Assembly: GCA_030655135.1 (NCBI GenBank)
Contig: JAURWC010000076.1
Location: 62,001-126,000 of the forward strand
Direction: 5' to 3'
DNA: 64,000 nt
Origin: Hyphomicrobiaceae bacterium
Lineage (GTDB): Bacteria > Pseudomonadota > Alphaproteobacteria > Rhizobiales > Hyphomicrobiaceae
Of the stretch, positions 50,986 through 59,697 are shown piece after piece. Made by a program: the position numbers and the translations under genes. Within the stretch, counting starts at the first letter, position 1. Each line of letters starts with the position of its first letter. A model generated the notes under the pieces. The model was given only the letters and a program-made list of their open reading frames with translations, was not told the origin of the DNA and did not search any database.

Positions 50986-52440
50986 ATGACGTCGATCGGC
51001 GTGTCGGCACCGCTTGCTGCGGCTACTGCGAAAGCCGGCTGGCAACGCCCGTTGCCGGCGCCTGAACATCCGGTGGCCGACAAGAGCATTCAGGTTGCTG
51101 GATTTGACCAGGTGCTGCCGGAAGAGGTGCGGGGCCGCGAAAAGTTCATTCCTGTGACGGCGACGGCACTGATGGACCGGCTGACGGCGTCGCGTGCCTG
51201 GCCGCGCGGCGAGGCGGCGGCAGTGCGCCGTTTCTTCCGCTACCTCGACTACTGGCGCCGCAACAAGCATAACGCCAGCCTGATCGAACTGCTGCAGACC
51301 TACGAGCCGTTCAGCCCCGACTCCGACCTGCTGATGACGCGCAGCTTCACCAAGGAAGAGCGTCGCGTGATGCAGACGCGCGTGATCCGCCAGGTGGAAT
51401 CGATCCTGGAGCAGGCGAACTACAAGCGCATCGACCCCACGGACGTCGAGATGATCCTGACGCGGGAGAGCCACTACGGCCTCGACCTGCAGGTGGACTT
51501 CACGGCATTCGAGGAGTGCCTGATCTACTATCGCGGGGCATCCAACAAGCGAGACCAGCGGCGCACGTATCGCAAGTTCTACCGCAAGGAAGAGTTCGAC
51601 GTTCCGATCTTCCAGCGGCTTTGCCTTGTGTTCAAACTGAAGCCGTTCGACGATCGCGTGCGCGAGATCATGCTGCAGAAGATGATCAGCCGCAAAGAGG
51701 CGGAGAAGATCGTCAAGCGGTTGCGCGCCGAACTGCCGCCGGCCGTGACCGACGCAAACATTTATCTGAAGCTGTTCAAGAACATTCCGCGCACCGACAT
51801 CGAGATGTGCTTTCCCAATCCGCGCGTGCGGTTCCGGGCATTCGACAAACTGAAGCTCGGCGTAACGGCCGGCGGTGGTTTGGGCATGGGGCTCGTGGGT
51901 GCGGCGGGCAAGATCGCGCTGGTGGCCAGCAATCCGCTGGCGGCGGCCGGTGCGGCCGTCGGGCTGGGCGGCATCGCCTTCAGGCAGTTCTTCAACTTCG
52001 TCAACCAGAAGCAGCGCTACATGGTGGTGCTGGCGCAGAACCTGTATTTCCACGCCATGGCCGACAACCGCGGCGTGATGATCAAGCTGACGGATCGTGC
52101 GGCCGAAGAGGACGTGAAGGAAGAGATGCTGCTCTACACCGTGCTGGTCAAGGAGCGTGCCAACCGCCGCGACTTGCCCGCGATCGATCGCGCGATCGAG
52201 GAATATCTGAAGGGCAGCTTCGGTGTGACCGTCGATTTCGACCTGGAGGACGCGCTCGGACGGCTGATCACGGACGGCCTGGTATCGGAAGCCGCGGACG
52301 GCACGTTGACGGCGCTGATGCCGCGCGAGGCGGCAACTCATCTCGACACCATGTGGGATACGTTCCTCGATAACCTGCCGGACATCGGCGACAACGAGGG
52401 CACCGAAGTGGCTCGAGATCCGAATGTGAGCCGCGCGTGA
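50986..52440 (+). CDS. DUF3754/TMEM143-like protein
   Basis: 484 residues from ATG 50986 (GGAGGG upstream). FDVPIFQRLCLVFKLKP, FKNIPRTDIEMCFP and KLKLGVTAGGGLGMGLVGA, followed by a hydrophobic segment (ALVASNPLAAAGAAVGLGGI), fit the DUF3754 family, which includes eukaryotic TMEM143. The C-terminus has a winged-helix-like end (LEDALGRLITDGLVSE). Function unknown. The stop overlaps the prmA GTG, so the two are coupled. Confidence 0.8.
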   Translation: MTSIGVSAPLAAATAKAGWQRPLPAPEHPVADKSIQVAGFDQVLPEEVRGREKFIPVTATALMDRLTASRAWPRGEAAAVRRFFRYLDYWRRNKHNASLIELLQTYEPFSPDSDLLMTRSFTKEERRVMQTRVIRQVESILEQANYKRIDPTDVEMILTRESHYGLDLQVDFTAFEECLIYYRGASNKRDQRRTYRKFYRKEEFDVPIFQRLCLVFKLKPFDDRVREIMLQKMISRKEAEKIVKRLRAELPPAVTDANIYLKLFKNIPRTDIEMCFPNPRVRFRAFDKLKLGVTAGGGLGMGLVGAAGKIALVASNPLAAAGAAVGLGGIAFRQFFNFVNQKQRYMVVLAQNLYFHAMADNRGVMIKLTDRAAEEDVKEEMLLYTVLVKERANRRDLPAIDRAIEEYLKGSFGVTVDFDLEDALGRLITDGLVSEAADGTLTALMPREAATHLDTMWDTFLDNLPDIGDNEGTEVARDPNVSRA

Positions 52441-53327
52441 CCATTCACAAGATGACGTGTGACGTTGCCGACCGGGATATGGCGCGCTCCCTTGCGGGTG
52501 CGCTGCAGGAATTGGTGATGCCGGTTCCGCATGCGCTGACGCTGTTCGAGCAGCCGGGCGCAGATGGTGCGGCTGCCACGTGGCGCATTGAGGCCTACTA
52601 CGACGAGGCGCCCGATGCCGCGGCGCTTGGTGACGAGCTGGGCGCTGTGGCCGGCGTGCCCGTGCCGGAGCTGACGATTGCGCCCGTCGAGGAGCTGAAC
52701 TGGGTGGCCATGTCGCAGGCGGCTCTGCCGCCGGTGGCCGCCGGTCGTTTCACGGTTCACGGCAGTCACGATGCCGGACGAGTGGCACGCGGGCCCAACG
52801 CCATTCTCATCGATGCGGGCGAGGCGTTCGGCACGGCGCATCATGCGACCACCTTCGGGTGCTTGTCGGCCATCGACCGGCTGACGCGCCGCCGGCGCTT
52901 CCGCAAGGTGCTGGATCTCGGTTGCGGCTCCGGCGTGTTGGCGATTGCCACGGCGCGCATGCTGCCTGCTGCGCGCATCTTCGCGACTGACCTCGACGTG
53001 CAATCCGTCGTCGTGGCGAAGAGCAACATGCGGCTCAACGGTGTCGGCGGACGCATCGAGGCATTGGTTGCCGACGGGCTGGCCGCGCCGCAACTGCGGC
53101 GGGCGGGGCAGTTCGACCTGCTGATCGCCAACATTCTTGCCGCTCCGCTGATCATGCTGGCGCGCGATATCCGCCGCGCCGTGGCGCCGGGCGGGATGCT
53201 CGTGTTGTCGGGGCTGCTGGTGCACCAGGCCGCCGAGGTGATCGCGGCGTATGTGGCAGCCGGTTTCCAGCTGACGGAGCATCGCCGCATCCTGGGCTGG
53301 TCGACGCTGACGCTGGTGCGGCGGTAG
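52437..53327 (+). CDS. prmA: Ribosomal protein L11 methyltransferase PrmA
   Basis: 296 residues from GTG 52437 (GTGA overlap). The N-terminal substrate-recognition domain is followed by the catalytic domain with FGTAHHATTFGCLSAIDRL, motif I VLDLGCGSGVLAIATARM and NILAAPLIMLARDI. PrmA trimethylates L11. In alphaproteobacteria prmA often neighbours an aminopeptidase P gene, as here. Confidence 0.93.
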   Translation: MTIHKMTCDVADRDMARSLAGALQELVMPVPHALTLFEQPGADGAAATWRIEAYYDEAPDAAALGDELGAVAGVPVPELTIAPVEELNWVAMSQAALPPVAAGRFTVHGSHDAGRVARGPNAILIDAGEAFGTAHHATTFGCLSAIDRLTRRRRFRKVLDLGCGSGVLAIATARMLPAARIFATDLDVQSVVVAKSNMRLNGVGGRIEALVADGLAAPQLRRAGQFDLLIANILAAPLIMLARDIRRAVAPGGMLVLSGLLVHQAAEVIAAYVAAGFQLTEHRRILGWSTLTLVRR

Positions 53328-53353
53328 GCTGTGCCGGCTGCTGCGCGCAAGCT

Positions 53354-53380
53354 GTTGGGTCGCGCTGCCCTTGACCCAAC
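53354..53380. repeat. 27-bp palindromic repeat, copy 1 (left of pepP)
   Basis: An imperfect palindrome starting GTTGGGTCGCGC and ending TTGACCCAAC. The reverse complement of copy 2 (55270-55296) differs from it at one base. Two looser copies lie at 55317-55346 and 55415-55442. Confidence 0.85.
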
Positions 53381-53426
53381 CTACTGCAAACCGTTTTGTG
53401 CTAGGCGTTGCGGCGGCGGAATTACG

Positions 53427-55256
53427 ATGAGCGCTCAGATGTTTCAGACGTTCGATAATGCAGCAGCGCCTGGGGCGGCCGGCGACCGGGTGAAGGACGT
53501 GCGGCGGCTGATGGCTGCGGCGAAGGTGGACGTGCTCCTGGTGCCGCGGGCGGACGAGCATCAGGGTGAGTACGTGGCGCCCTCGGCCGACCGGCTGAGG
53601 TGGCTGACCGGATTTTCCGGCAGCGCCGGGCTGGCGGCAATCGGGGCGAAGGTGGCCGCCGTATTCGTCGACGGGCGGTATACCGTGCAGGTTCGCGCCG
53701 AGTGCGACGGCGCGGTGTTCGAGTTTCCAGGCTTTGGCCGCGACAAGATCACCGCATGGCTCATCGAGAAGCTGCCGAAGGGCGGCGTCGCCGGTTTCGA
53801 CCCCTGGCTGCATCCGATCGCGGGTGTCGCGCAGCTGGAGGCCGTGCTGAAGCCGAAGGGCATCCAGCTGAAGCCGCTGCCGCGCAATCTCGTCGACAGG
53901 GCGTGGGGCGCCGAGCGGCCTGCCGAGCCTGCCGGGCCGGTTATCGTGCACCCGGCGCGCTTTGCCGGGCGCAGCGCTGAGGAAAAGCTGCAGGACGTGC
54001 AGAAGAAGCTGGTGGATGACGGGCAGGACGCCGTGATCCTGACGCTGCCGGACAGCATCGCGTGGCTGTTCAACATTCGCGGTTCCGATATCGCGCACAA
54101 TCCCGTGCCGCTGGCGTTCGCAATCGTGCCGGCCAAGGGCAAGCCGGAGATCTTCATCGCTTCCGGAAAGTTGGATCGCGAGGCGCGGGCGCACCTGGCG
54201 GCCGTGGCGAAGGTCAGTGCGCCGGAGGCGTTGACGGCGCGGGTTGCGGCGCTGAAGTCCGGCAAAAAGCGCGTGCGGCTCGATACCGGATCTGCTGCGT
54301 TCTGGTTCGGGCGGGCGCTCGGCGGTGCGAAGGGGTACGTCGCGGGCGCCGATCCCTGCGTTGCGTTGAAGGCGGTCAAGAACAAGACGGAAATCATCGG
54401 CGCGCGGGCGGCGCATGTGCGCGACGGCGCGGCGCTGGCGCGCTATCTTGCCTGGCTCGACCGCGAGGCGCCGAAGGGCACGATCGACGAGATCGAGGCC
54501 GTGACGCAGCTGGAGGCGGAGCGCGCCAAGACGCAGGCGTTGAAGGAGATCTCGTTCGATACGATCTCCGGTGCCGGACCGAACGGGGCGATCGTGCATT
54601 ACCGCGTCTCCCGCAAGACGAACCGCAAGCTCAAGTCGGGCGAGCTGTTTTTGCTCGACAGCGGCGCGCAGTATCTCGACGGCACGACGGACGTGACGCG
54701 AACGATCGCCATCGGGACGCCGAGCCGGGAGATGTGCGAACGCTTCACGCGCGTGCTGAAGGGGCACATCGCGATCGCCACAGCGGTGTTTCCCAAGGGT
54801 ACGCGCGGCATCGATCTGGATCCGTTTGCGCGGCGCGCGCTATGGGACGCGGGGCTCGACTACGATCATGGCACGGGCCATGGCGTGGGGAGTTACTTGT
54901 CGGTGCACGAGGGGCCGCAGTCGATTTCGCGCGGCGGCATGGTGCCTCTGGAGCCGGGCATGATCTGCTCCAACGAGCCGGGCTACTACAAGGAGGGCGC
55001 TTACGGCATCCGCATCGAGAACCTGGTGCTCATCAAGAAGCCGGCGAAGGTTTCCGGCGGCGATCGGGAGATGATGGCATTCGAGACGCTGACGCTGGTG
55101 CCGATCGACCGGCGGCTGGTGGTGGCGGAGCTGCTGTCGCCAAGCGAACTGGGCTGGTTGAACGCCTACCACGCCGCCGTACGCGAGGTGATCGGCCCGG
55201 AGGTCGATCCGGAAACGCGGTCATGGCTGGAAACCGCGACGGCGGCGATCGGGTGA
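53427..55256 (+). CDS. pepP: Xaa-Pro aminopeptidase (aminopeptidase P family)
   Basis: 609 residues from ATG 53427. It is the long form with two creatinase-like N-terminal domains and a C-terminal pita-bread metallopeptidase domain. Metal ligands are visible: Asp in LLDSGAQYLDGTTDVTRT, His in GTGHGVGSYLSVHEGP, and Glu in ICSNEPGYYKEG and IRIENLVL. It cleaves N-terminal residues before proline. Flanked by inverted copies of a 27-bp repeat. Confidence 0.93.
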   Translation: MSAQMFQTFDNAAAPGAAGDRVKDVRRLMAAAKVDVLLVPRADEHQGEYVAPSADRLRWLTGFSGSAGLAAIGAKVAAVFVDGRYTVQVRAECDGAVFEFPGFGRDKITAWLIEKLPKGGVAGFDPWLHPIAGVAQLEAVLKPKGIQLKPLPRNLVDRAWGAERPAEPAGPVIVHPARFAGRSAEEKLQDVQKKLVDDGQDAVILTLPDSIAWLFNIRGSDIAHNPVPLAFAIVPAKGKPEIFIASGKLDREARAHLAAVAKVSAPEALTARVAALKSGKKRVRLDTGSAAFWFGRALGGAKGYVAGADPCVALKAVKNKTEIIGARAAHVRDGAALARYLAWLDREAPKGTIDEIEAVTQLEAERAKTQALKEISFDTISGAGPNGAIVHYRVSRKTNRKLKSGELFLLDSGAQYLDGTTDVTRTIAIGTPSREMCERFTRVLKGHIAIATAVFPKGTRGIDLDPFARRALWDAGLDYDHGTGHGVGSYLSVHEGPQSISRGGMVPLEPGMICSNEPGYYKEGAYGIRIENLVLIKKPAKVSGGDREMMAFETLTLVPIDRRLVVAELLSPSELGWLNAYHAAVREVIGPEVDPETRSWLETATAAIG

Positions 55257-55269
55257 GCCCGACGCGTCG

Positions 55270-55442
55270 GTTGGGTCAAGCGCAGCGCGACCCAACACTT
55301 TGCGCGGTGCACCAACGTTGGGTCGCGCAAATGGGCTTGACCCGACCTCTAGCGTACCTCTGTGCACTTCACCGGTAACATCTTTCAAGCCGTAGCGCGC
55401 GTGGTGCACCCCGTGTTGGGTCGCGCGAAGGCTTGACCCTAC
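55270..55442. repeat. Cluster of three palindromic repeats right of pepP
   Basis: Copies at 55270-55296 (inverted, near-identical to the copy at 53354), 55317-55346 and 55415-55442 share GTTGGGTCGCGC...TTGACCC. They fill the convergent pepP-dapE gap and could fold as bidirectional hairpins. They look like a dispersed REP-type element. Confidence 0.8.
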
Positions 55443-55464
55443 TCCCCGCGTCTCCGCGAATAGA

Positions 55465-56637
55465 TCAAGCCGCCGCGAAGTAGGCGGCGATGAAGCGCTC
55501 GTAGACTTGCGTCAGCTGTTCGAGGTCGGAGACGGGGACGTGCTCGTCGACCTGGTGGATCGTTTGGTTGACGAGGCCGAACTCCACGACCGGGCAATGA
55601 TCCTTGATGAAGCGGGCATCCGACGTGCCGCCGCCCGTCGTGAGCTGCGGCGTGCGGCCGGTGACGGAGCGCACCGCGTCGACCAGCGTTGAAACGAGCG
55701 GGCCGGGCTGCGTGAGGAACACGTCGCCGGTGCCGGAGAAGGTGACGCCGTAGCGGATGTCGCGGCCATGCGCGGCGGCCTCGCACTGCAGCCGTACCCA
55801 GTCTTCGATGCGCGGACGATCCCAGATGTCGTTGTAGCGGATGTTGAACACCGCGCGCGCTTCGGCCGGAATGACGTTCGAGGCCGTATTCGGCACATCG
55901 ATCACCGTAACCTGCAGGTTCGACGGCTGGAAATGCGCCGTGCCGGTGTCGATCGTCTGGCTCGACAAGCGGTCGATCAGGCGCGCCAGCTTCGGTACCG
56001 GGTTGTCGGCCTTTTGCGGATAGGCCGCGTGGCCCTGCTTGCCGTGAACGACGAGTTCGCACACCACGGACCCGCGGCGGCCGATTTTGATCTCGTCGCC
56101 CAGCGTCTGCGGGTTCGATGGCTCGCCGACGAGGCAGGCGTCCAGCCGTTCGTCGCGATCTTTCAACCAGCTCAGCACCTTCATGGTGCCGTTGATGGAC
56201 GGACCTTCCTCATCGCCGGTGATGAGGAACGACAGCGAGCCCGCGGGCTTCGGGTTTGCCTTCAGATGGCGCAACGCGGCGGCGATGAAGCACGCCACGC
56301 CGCCCTTCATGTCGACGGCGCCGCGGCCGTAGAGCACACCGTCACGGATCTCCGCGCCGAACGGCGGTGAGGTCCAGGACTTTGCGTCGCCGACGGGCAC
56401 GACATCGGTATGGCCGGCGAAGCAGAGGTTGCGGCCCTGCGTGCCGAAGCGGGCGTAGAGGTTTTCAACGTCGGGTGTGCCGGGCTCCGAGAACGTCATG
56501 CGGTGGCAGGTGAAGCCGGCGCCGGTCAGCAGACCTTCGAGCAGGGTGAGCGCGCCGCCTTCGGCCGGCGTGACGCTTTCGCAGCGGATCAGCGCCTGCG
56601 TCAGCGCAACAGGATCGCAAGGGGTAGCGGCAGGCAT
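55465..56637 (-). CDS. dapE: Succinyl-diaminopimelate desuccinylase DapE
   Basis: Hydrolyses N-succinyl-LL-diaminopimelate in lysine and peptidoglycan synthesis. 390 residues. Zinc and catalytic residues are visible in CFAGHTDVVPVGD, YGRGAVDMKGGVACF, ITGDEEGPSING and the C-terminal GGGTSDARFI. The M20 dimerisation insert is present (VHGKQGHAAYPQKADNPVP). Start at ATG 56637. Confidence 0.95.
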   Translation of the reverse strand: MPAATPCDPVALTQALIRCESVTPAEGGALTLLEGLLTGAGFTCHRMTFSEPGTPDVENLYARFGTQGRNLCFAGHTDVVPVGDAKSWTSPPFGAEIRDGVLYGRGAVDMKGGVACFIAAALRHLKANPKPAGSLSFLITGDEEGPSINGTMKVLSWLKDRDERLDACLVGEPSNPQTLGDEIKIGRRGSVVCELVVHGKQGHAAYPQKADNPVPKLARLIDRLSSQTIDTGTAHFQPSNLQVTVIDVPNTASNVIPAEARAVFNIRYNDIWDRPRIEDWVRLQCEAAAHGRDIRYGVTFSGTGDVFLTQPGPLVSTLVDAVRSVTGRTPQLTTGGGTSDARFIKDHCPVVEFGLVNQTIHQVDEHVPVSDLEQLTQVYERFIAAYFAAA

Positions 56638-57425
56638 TTCGGCGGGGCTCCTGGTCTTGCAACACGTTCGCTGCTGATTGAATCAGCCGTCGGGGTGCGA
56701 ACGTGCTCCAACTTTGTTCTCGATTCACGCTCTCAATGCGAGAAGGCTCTAGGCCGGCGCGACCCTAGCTGTGGGACGCGTTGCGGCGCAAGTGGGCGAT
56801 CCCCTCTCCCCGTTCTTCACGGGGAGAGGGTTAGGGTGAGGGGCCGGTTCTGGCGTTGTGGCTGCGGTAAGCGCGATTGTATCGGGCGTTGACGCAAGCA
56901 GCTGCCCCTCATCCCGACCTTCTCCCCGCACGCGGGGAGAAGGAGAAGAGGCGCTCGCGCAGGCATTGCTTCTCTGTTCATGGCTGCCATCCAAAGGTTC
57001 TGGATGAAGGGTTGAATGCGTGGCCCCTGGATGGCCGGGTCAAGCCCGGCCATGGAGATGAATAGATGCCCGGAGCAATGAAACGCCGATGGCGAGATGC
57101 GCCTAAATTGCCCTTGCCTATTGGATCCCATCGCACGTTGCGCCAATTGCTGACACCCAGACGCATCCCTGCCGAATACAGACCGGCCGAGATTGCCGCA
57201 CACATGTCCAAGCTCCCCCCTTTCTCCATGGCCGCCCTTGAGGCGGCCATCCAGGGGTTCTGGATGAACCGTTGAATGCGTGGCCCCTGGATGGCCGGGT
57301 CAAGCCCGGCCATGGACAATTTATGGACCGTCGTAACAAGACGCTGACGTTGAGCGGCTGCTCGCGCAAGTCCGGTGGCTGGGCTAGGTTGCCGGTAGCG
57401 TAAATCGCAAAACGAGACCTCAAGA
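56638..57425. repeat. 788-bp gene-free region with dispersed palindromic repeats
   Basis: Between dapE and the aldehyde dehydrogenase. It holds two hairpin-rich CCCTCTCCCCG...CGGGGAGAGGG type elements (about 56793-56843 and 56905-56948), and a ~74-bp repeat present twice (about 56981-57056 and 57243-57316). Both copies share GTTGAATGCGTGGCCCCTGG and the palindrome GGCCGGGTCAAGCCCGGCC. Open frames here follow the repeats and are not believable genes. Confidence 0.8.
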
Positions 57426-58895
57426 ATGCAAAGCAAGCTCTTCATTGACGGACAATGGCAGGATTCCCGCGGCGGGGGATTGCTCGACGTCATTAATCCG
57501 GCGACCGAGCAGGTGTTTCACCAGTGCGTCGCGGGCAATGCGGCCGATATCGATGCGGCGGTGGCGGCCGCCAAGGCGGCGATGGCGGGGCCGTGGCGCA
57601 AGACGACGGGCCGGGACCGCGCCAAGATCCTGCGCGCCATCGGCGAGGGCATCGAGCGTGACAAGCAAAAGCTGGCCGAGATCGAGGTGCGCGACAACGG
57701 CAAGCCGCTGGCCGAGGCGCTCGGCGACATCGGCGATGCGGCCTATTGCTTCAATCTGTACGCCAGGTACGCCGAGGAGCTGGATGGACGGCAAGGCGCG
57801 CAGATCGACGTGCCGGATGCGCGCTTCGACTGCCGCCTGCGGTATATGCCGATCGGTGTCGCCGGGCTGATCGTGCCGTGGAACTATCCTCTGCTGATGG
57901 CGGCGTGGAAGGTGGCGCCGGCGATTGCCGCCGGCTGCGCCATGGTGCTGAAGCCGTCCGAATTCACACCGCTGACGGCGCTGGAGCTGGCGCGCATCGC
58001 GCACGAGGCGGGGCTGCCGGCCGGCGTGCTCAACGTCGTCACCGGGTTCGGCCGCGATACCGGCGCGCGGCTCGCCACGCACCCGGACGTACGCAAGCTG
58101 GCGTTCACCGGCTCGGTGGCGACCGGCATTTTCGTGGCGACGGCGGCGGCGCAGGACGTCAAGAGCGTCAGCCTGGAACTGGGCGGCAAGTCGCCCATCG
58201 TGGTGTTCGACGATGCGGACGTGGAGCAAGCCGTCGAGTGGGTGATGTTCGGCATCTTCTGGAACCAGGGGCAGGTGTGCAGCGCCACCTCGCGCATGAT
58301 CGTGCAGGAGGCCATCGCGCCCAAGCTGATCGACCGCCTGAGTGCGGAGGCCAAGAAGATCACCATCGGCGACGGCATGGCGGAGGGCACGCTGCTGGGT
58401 CCGCTCGTCAGCGCGCAGCAGTATCAGAAGGTGACCGGCTATATCGATGCCGGCCGGCGCGAGGCAACGCTGGTTACGGGCGGCGGGCGGCCTGCGCATC
58501 TCAACACCGGATATTTCCTTGAGCCGACGATCTTTGCCGACGTCAAGCCTAGCGCACGCATCTGGACCGAGGAAATCTTCGGGCCCGTGCTGGCGGTGAC
58601 GACATTCAAAGGCGAGGACGAGGCCATTGCGCTGGCGAACAACAGCAAGTTCGGGCTGGCGGCGGCGGTGATGTCAGCCGACATGGCGCGCGCGCAACGC
58701 GTGGCGGAGGCGTTCGAGGCGGGCGTGTGCTGGATCAACTGCTCGCAGCCGAACTTTCTGGAACCGCCGTGGGGCGGCATGAAGAAGAGCGGCGTCGGCC
58801 GCGAACTCGGCACTTGGGGGCTGAACAACTTCCTCGAGGTGAAGCAGATGCTCACGTACCATTCGACGGAGCCGTGGGGGTGGTATTTGAAGTGA
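57426..58895 (+). CDS. Betaine-aldehyde-dehydrogenase-like aldehyde dehydrogenase
   Basis: 489 residues, NAD(P)-dependent aldehyde dehydrogenase. PWNYPLLMAAWKVAPAIAAG, FTGSVATG, catalytic Glu in SLELGGKSPIVVF and nucleophile Cys in FWNQGQVCSATSR are all present. WINCSQPNFLEPPWGGMKKSG is typical of BADH-like plant and bacterial enzymes. No choline oxidase or transporter is adjacent, so betaine synthesis is only one option; other amino- or aliphatic aldehydes are possible. Confidence 0.9.
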   Translation: MQSKLFIDGQWQDSRGGGLLDVINPATEQVFHQCVAGNAADIDAAVAAAKAAMAGPWRKTTGRDRAKILRAIGEGIERDKQKLAEIEVRDNGKPLAEALGDIGDAAYCFNLYARYAEELDGRQGAQIDVPDARFDCRLRYMPIGVAGLIVPWNYPLLMAAWKVAPAIAAGCAMVLKPSEFTPLTALELARIAHEAGLPAGVLNVVTGFGRDTGARLATHPDVRKLAFTGSVATGIFVATAAAQDVKSVSLELGGKSPIVVFDDADVEQAVEWVMFGIFWNQGQVCSATSRMIVQEAIAPKLIDRLSAEAKKITIGDGMAEGTLLGPLVSAQQYQKVTGYIDAGRREATLVTGGGRPAHLNTGYFLEPTIFADVKPSARIWTEEIFGPVLAVTTFKGEDEAIALANNSKFGLAAAVMSADMARAQRVAEAFEAGVCWINCSQPNFLEPPWGGMKKSGVGRELGTWGLNNFLEVKQMLTYHSTEPWGWYLK

Positions 58896-58910
58896 GGCGG
58901 TGGGGAAGGG

Positions 58911-58986
58911 GTGAGTAGGGAGTAGTGAGTAGGGAGTAGTGAGTGGCAGGGGGCAGGGGGCAGGGGGCAGTGGGCAGTGGGCAGTC
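58911..58986. repeat. Short tandem repeats downstream of the aldehyde dehydrogenase
   Basis: Two copies of GTGAGTAGGGAGTA (58911-58938), then six 7-bp units GGCAGGG/GGCAGTG (58945-58986). This simple tandem DNA is unlike the surrounding sequence and is likely length-variable. Confidence 0.85.
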
Positions 58987-59020
58987 GCTACCTGCGGATT
59001 TCTTCTCAGACAAGCCCATG

Positions 59021-59156
59021 CGCCGGCGGCCGGCTTCCCGGAGGGGAGTCGCCGGCGCCAGACAAACTCCACGCGCCGGCGGCCGGCTCCCCGGAGGGGA
59101 GTCGACGGCGCCAAAGAGAACTCCGGCCGGCTCCGCGGAGGGGAGTCGACGGCGCA
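59021..59156. repeat. Three direct repeats of ~50 bp
   Basis: Copies start near 59021, 59073 and 59123 (the last truncated). They share CGGCCGGCT-CC-GGAGGGGAGTCG, with a CGCCGGCG...CGCCGGCG palindromic frame. They lie head to tail with almost no spacer. Open frames across them on both strands are repeat artefacts. From 59157 to 59697 I see no gene. Confidence 0.8.
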
Positions 59157-59697
59157 AATCAAGAAACACACGGGCGCGGGCGCGCTTGAACAGCTCATCT
59201 AGTGTAGAGAGCGCCGCTCAAGGGCGCCCGCGTCGCGGCGATTTCTGATCCGGCTCGCGTTTCTCCCGCGCCTTCGTTGCCTCTGGCCTTGTTCAGGTTG
59301 CTGGCGTAGCGGGGTTAGCCCTGTGGCGGACGCGACTGCCACGCCGTTGCCGGCACGCAGATCGCGACGAGCGAGCGCAGACCTCCTGGAGCTTCGACCT
59401 CACGTCAGGTTTCTCTTCCAGGCGCCGCATCCCTTTCACGCTGCCGGACGGATCGATCGCGCCCCGTGCTCGAAAAGGATGCGAACAGGATACGGCGCGC
59501 GTCGAGGGCGGGGATTGTTTTTGGGAGCGTGCAGCACTGCCTGCATAAAGACGGCGTCACCGCCGCGTTGGCTCTGCCGTTACTCCGCGCGGGAAATCGC
59601 AACGCAGCATCGCGGCGGTGCCTTGACAGATTGCGGCGAGAAGAAGATGCATTAACGGATTGTTTACTAGTTTAGTGCGTGGCGTCGGGGTGCGGGA

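Noticed and set aside
57066-57275. Small plus-strand ORF within the repeat region
   Set aside because: Its 3' part is built from the dispersed repeat and it has no recognisable domain; treated as chance.
59021-59156. Direct repeats that might suggest a CRISPR array
   Set aside because: Only three head-to-tail copies, no unique spacers of constant length, high G+C palindromic content, and no cas genes nearby.
58939-59248. Overlapping ORFs across the tandem repeats
   Set aside because: They exist in all three frames and repeat with the DNA units, which is typical of stop-poor high-G+C repeats rather than coding.
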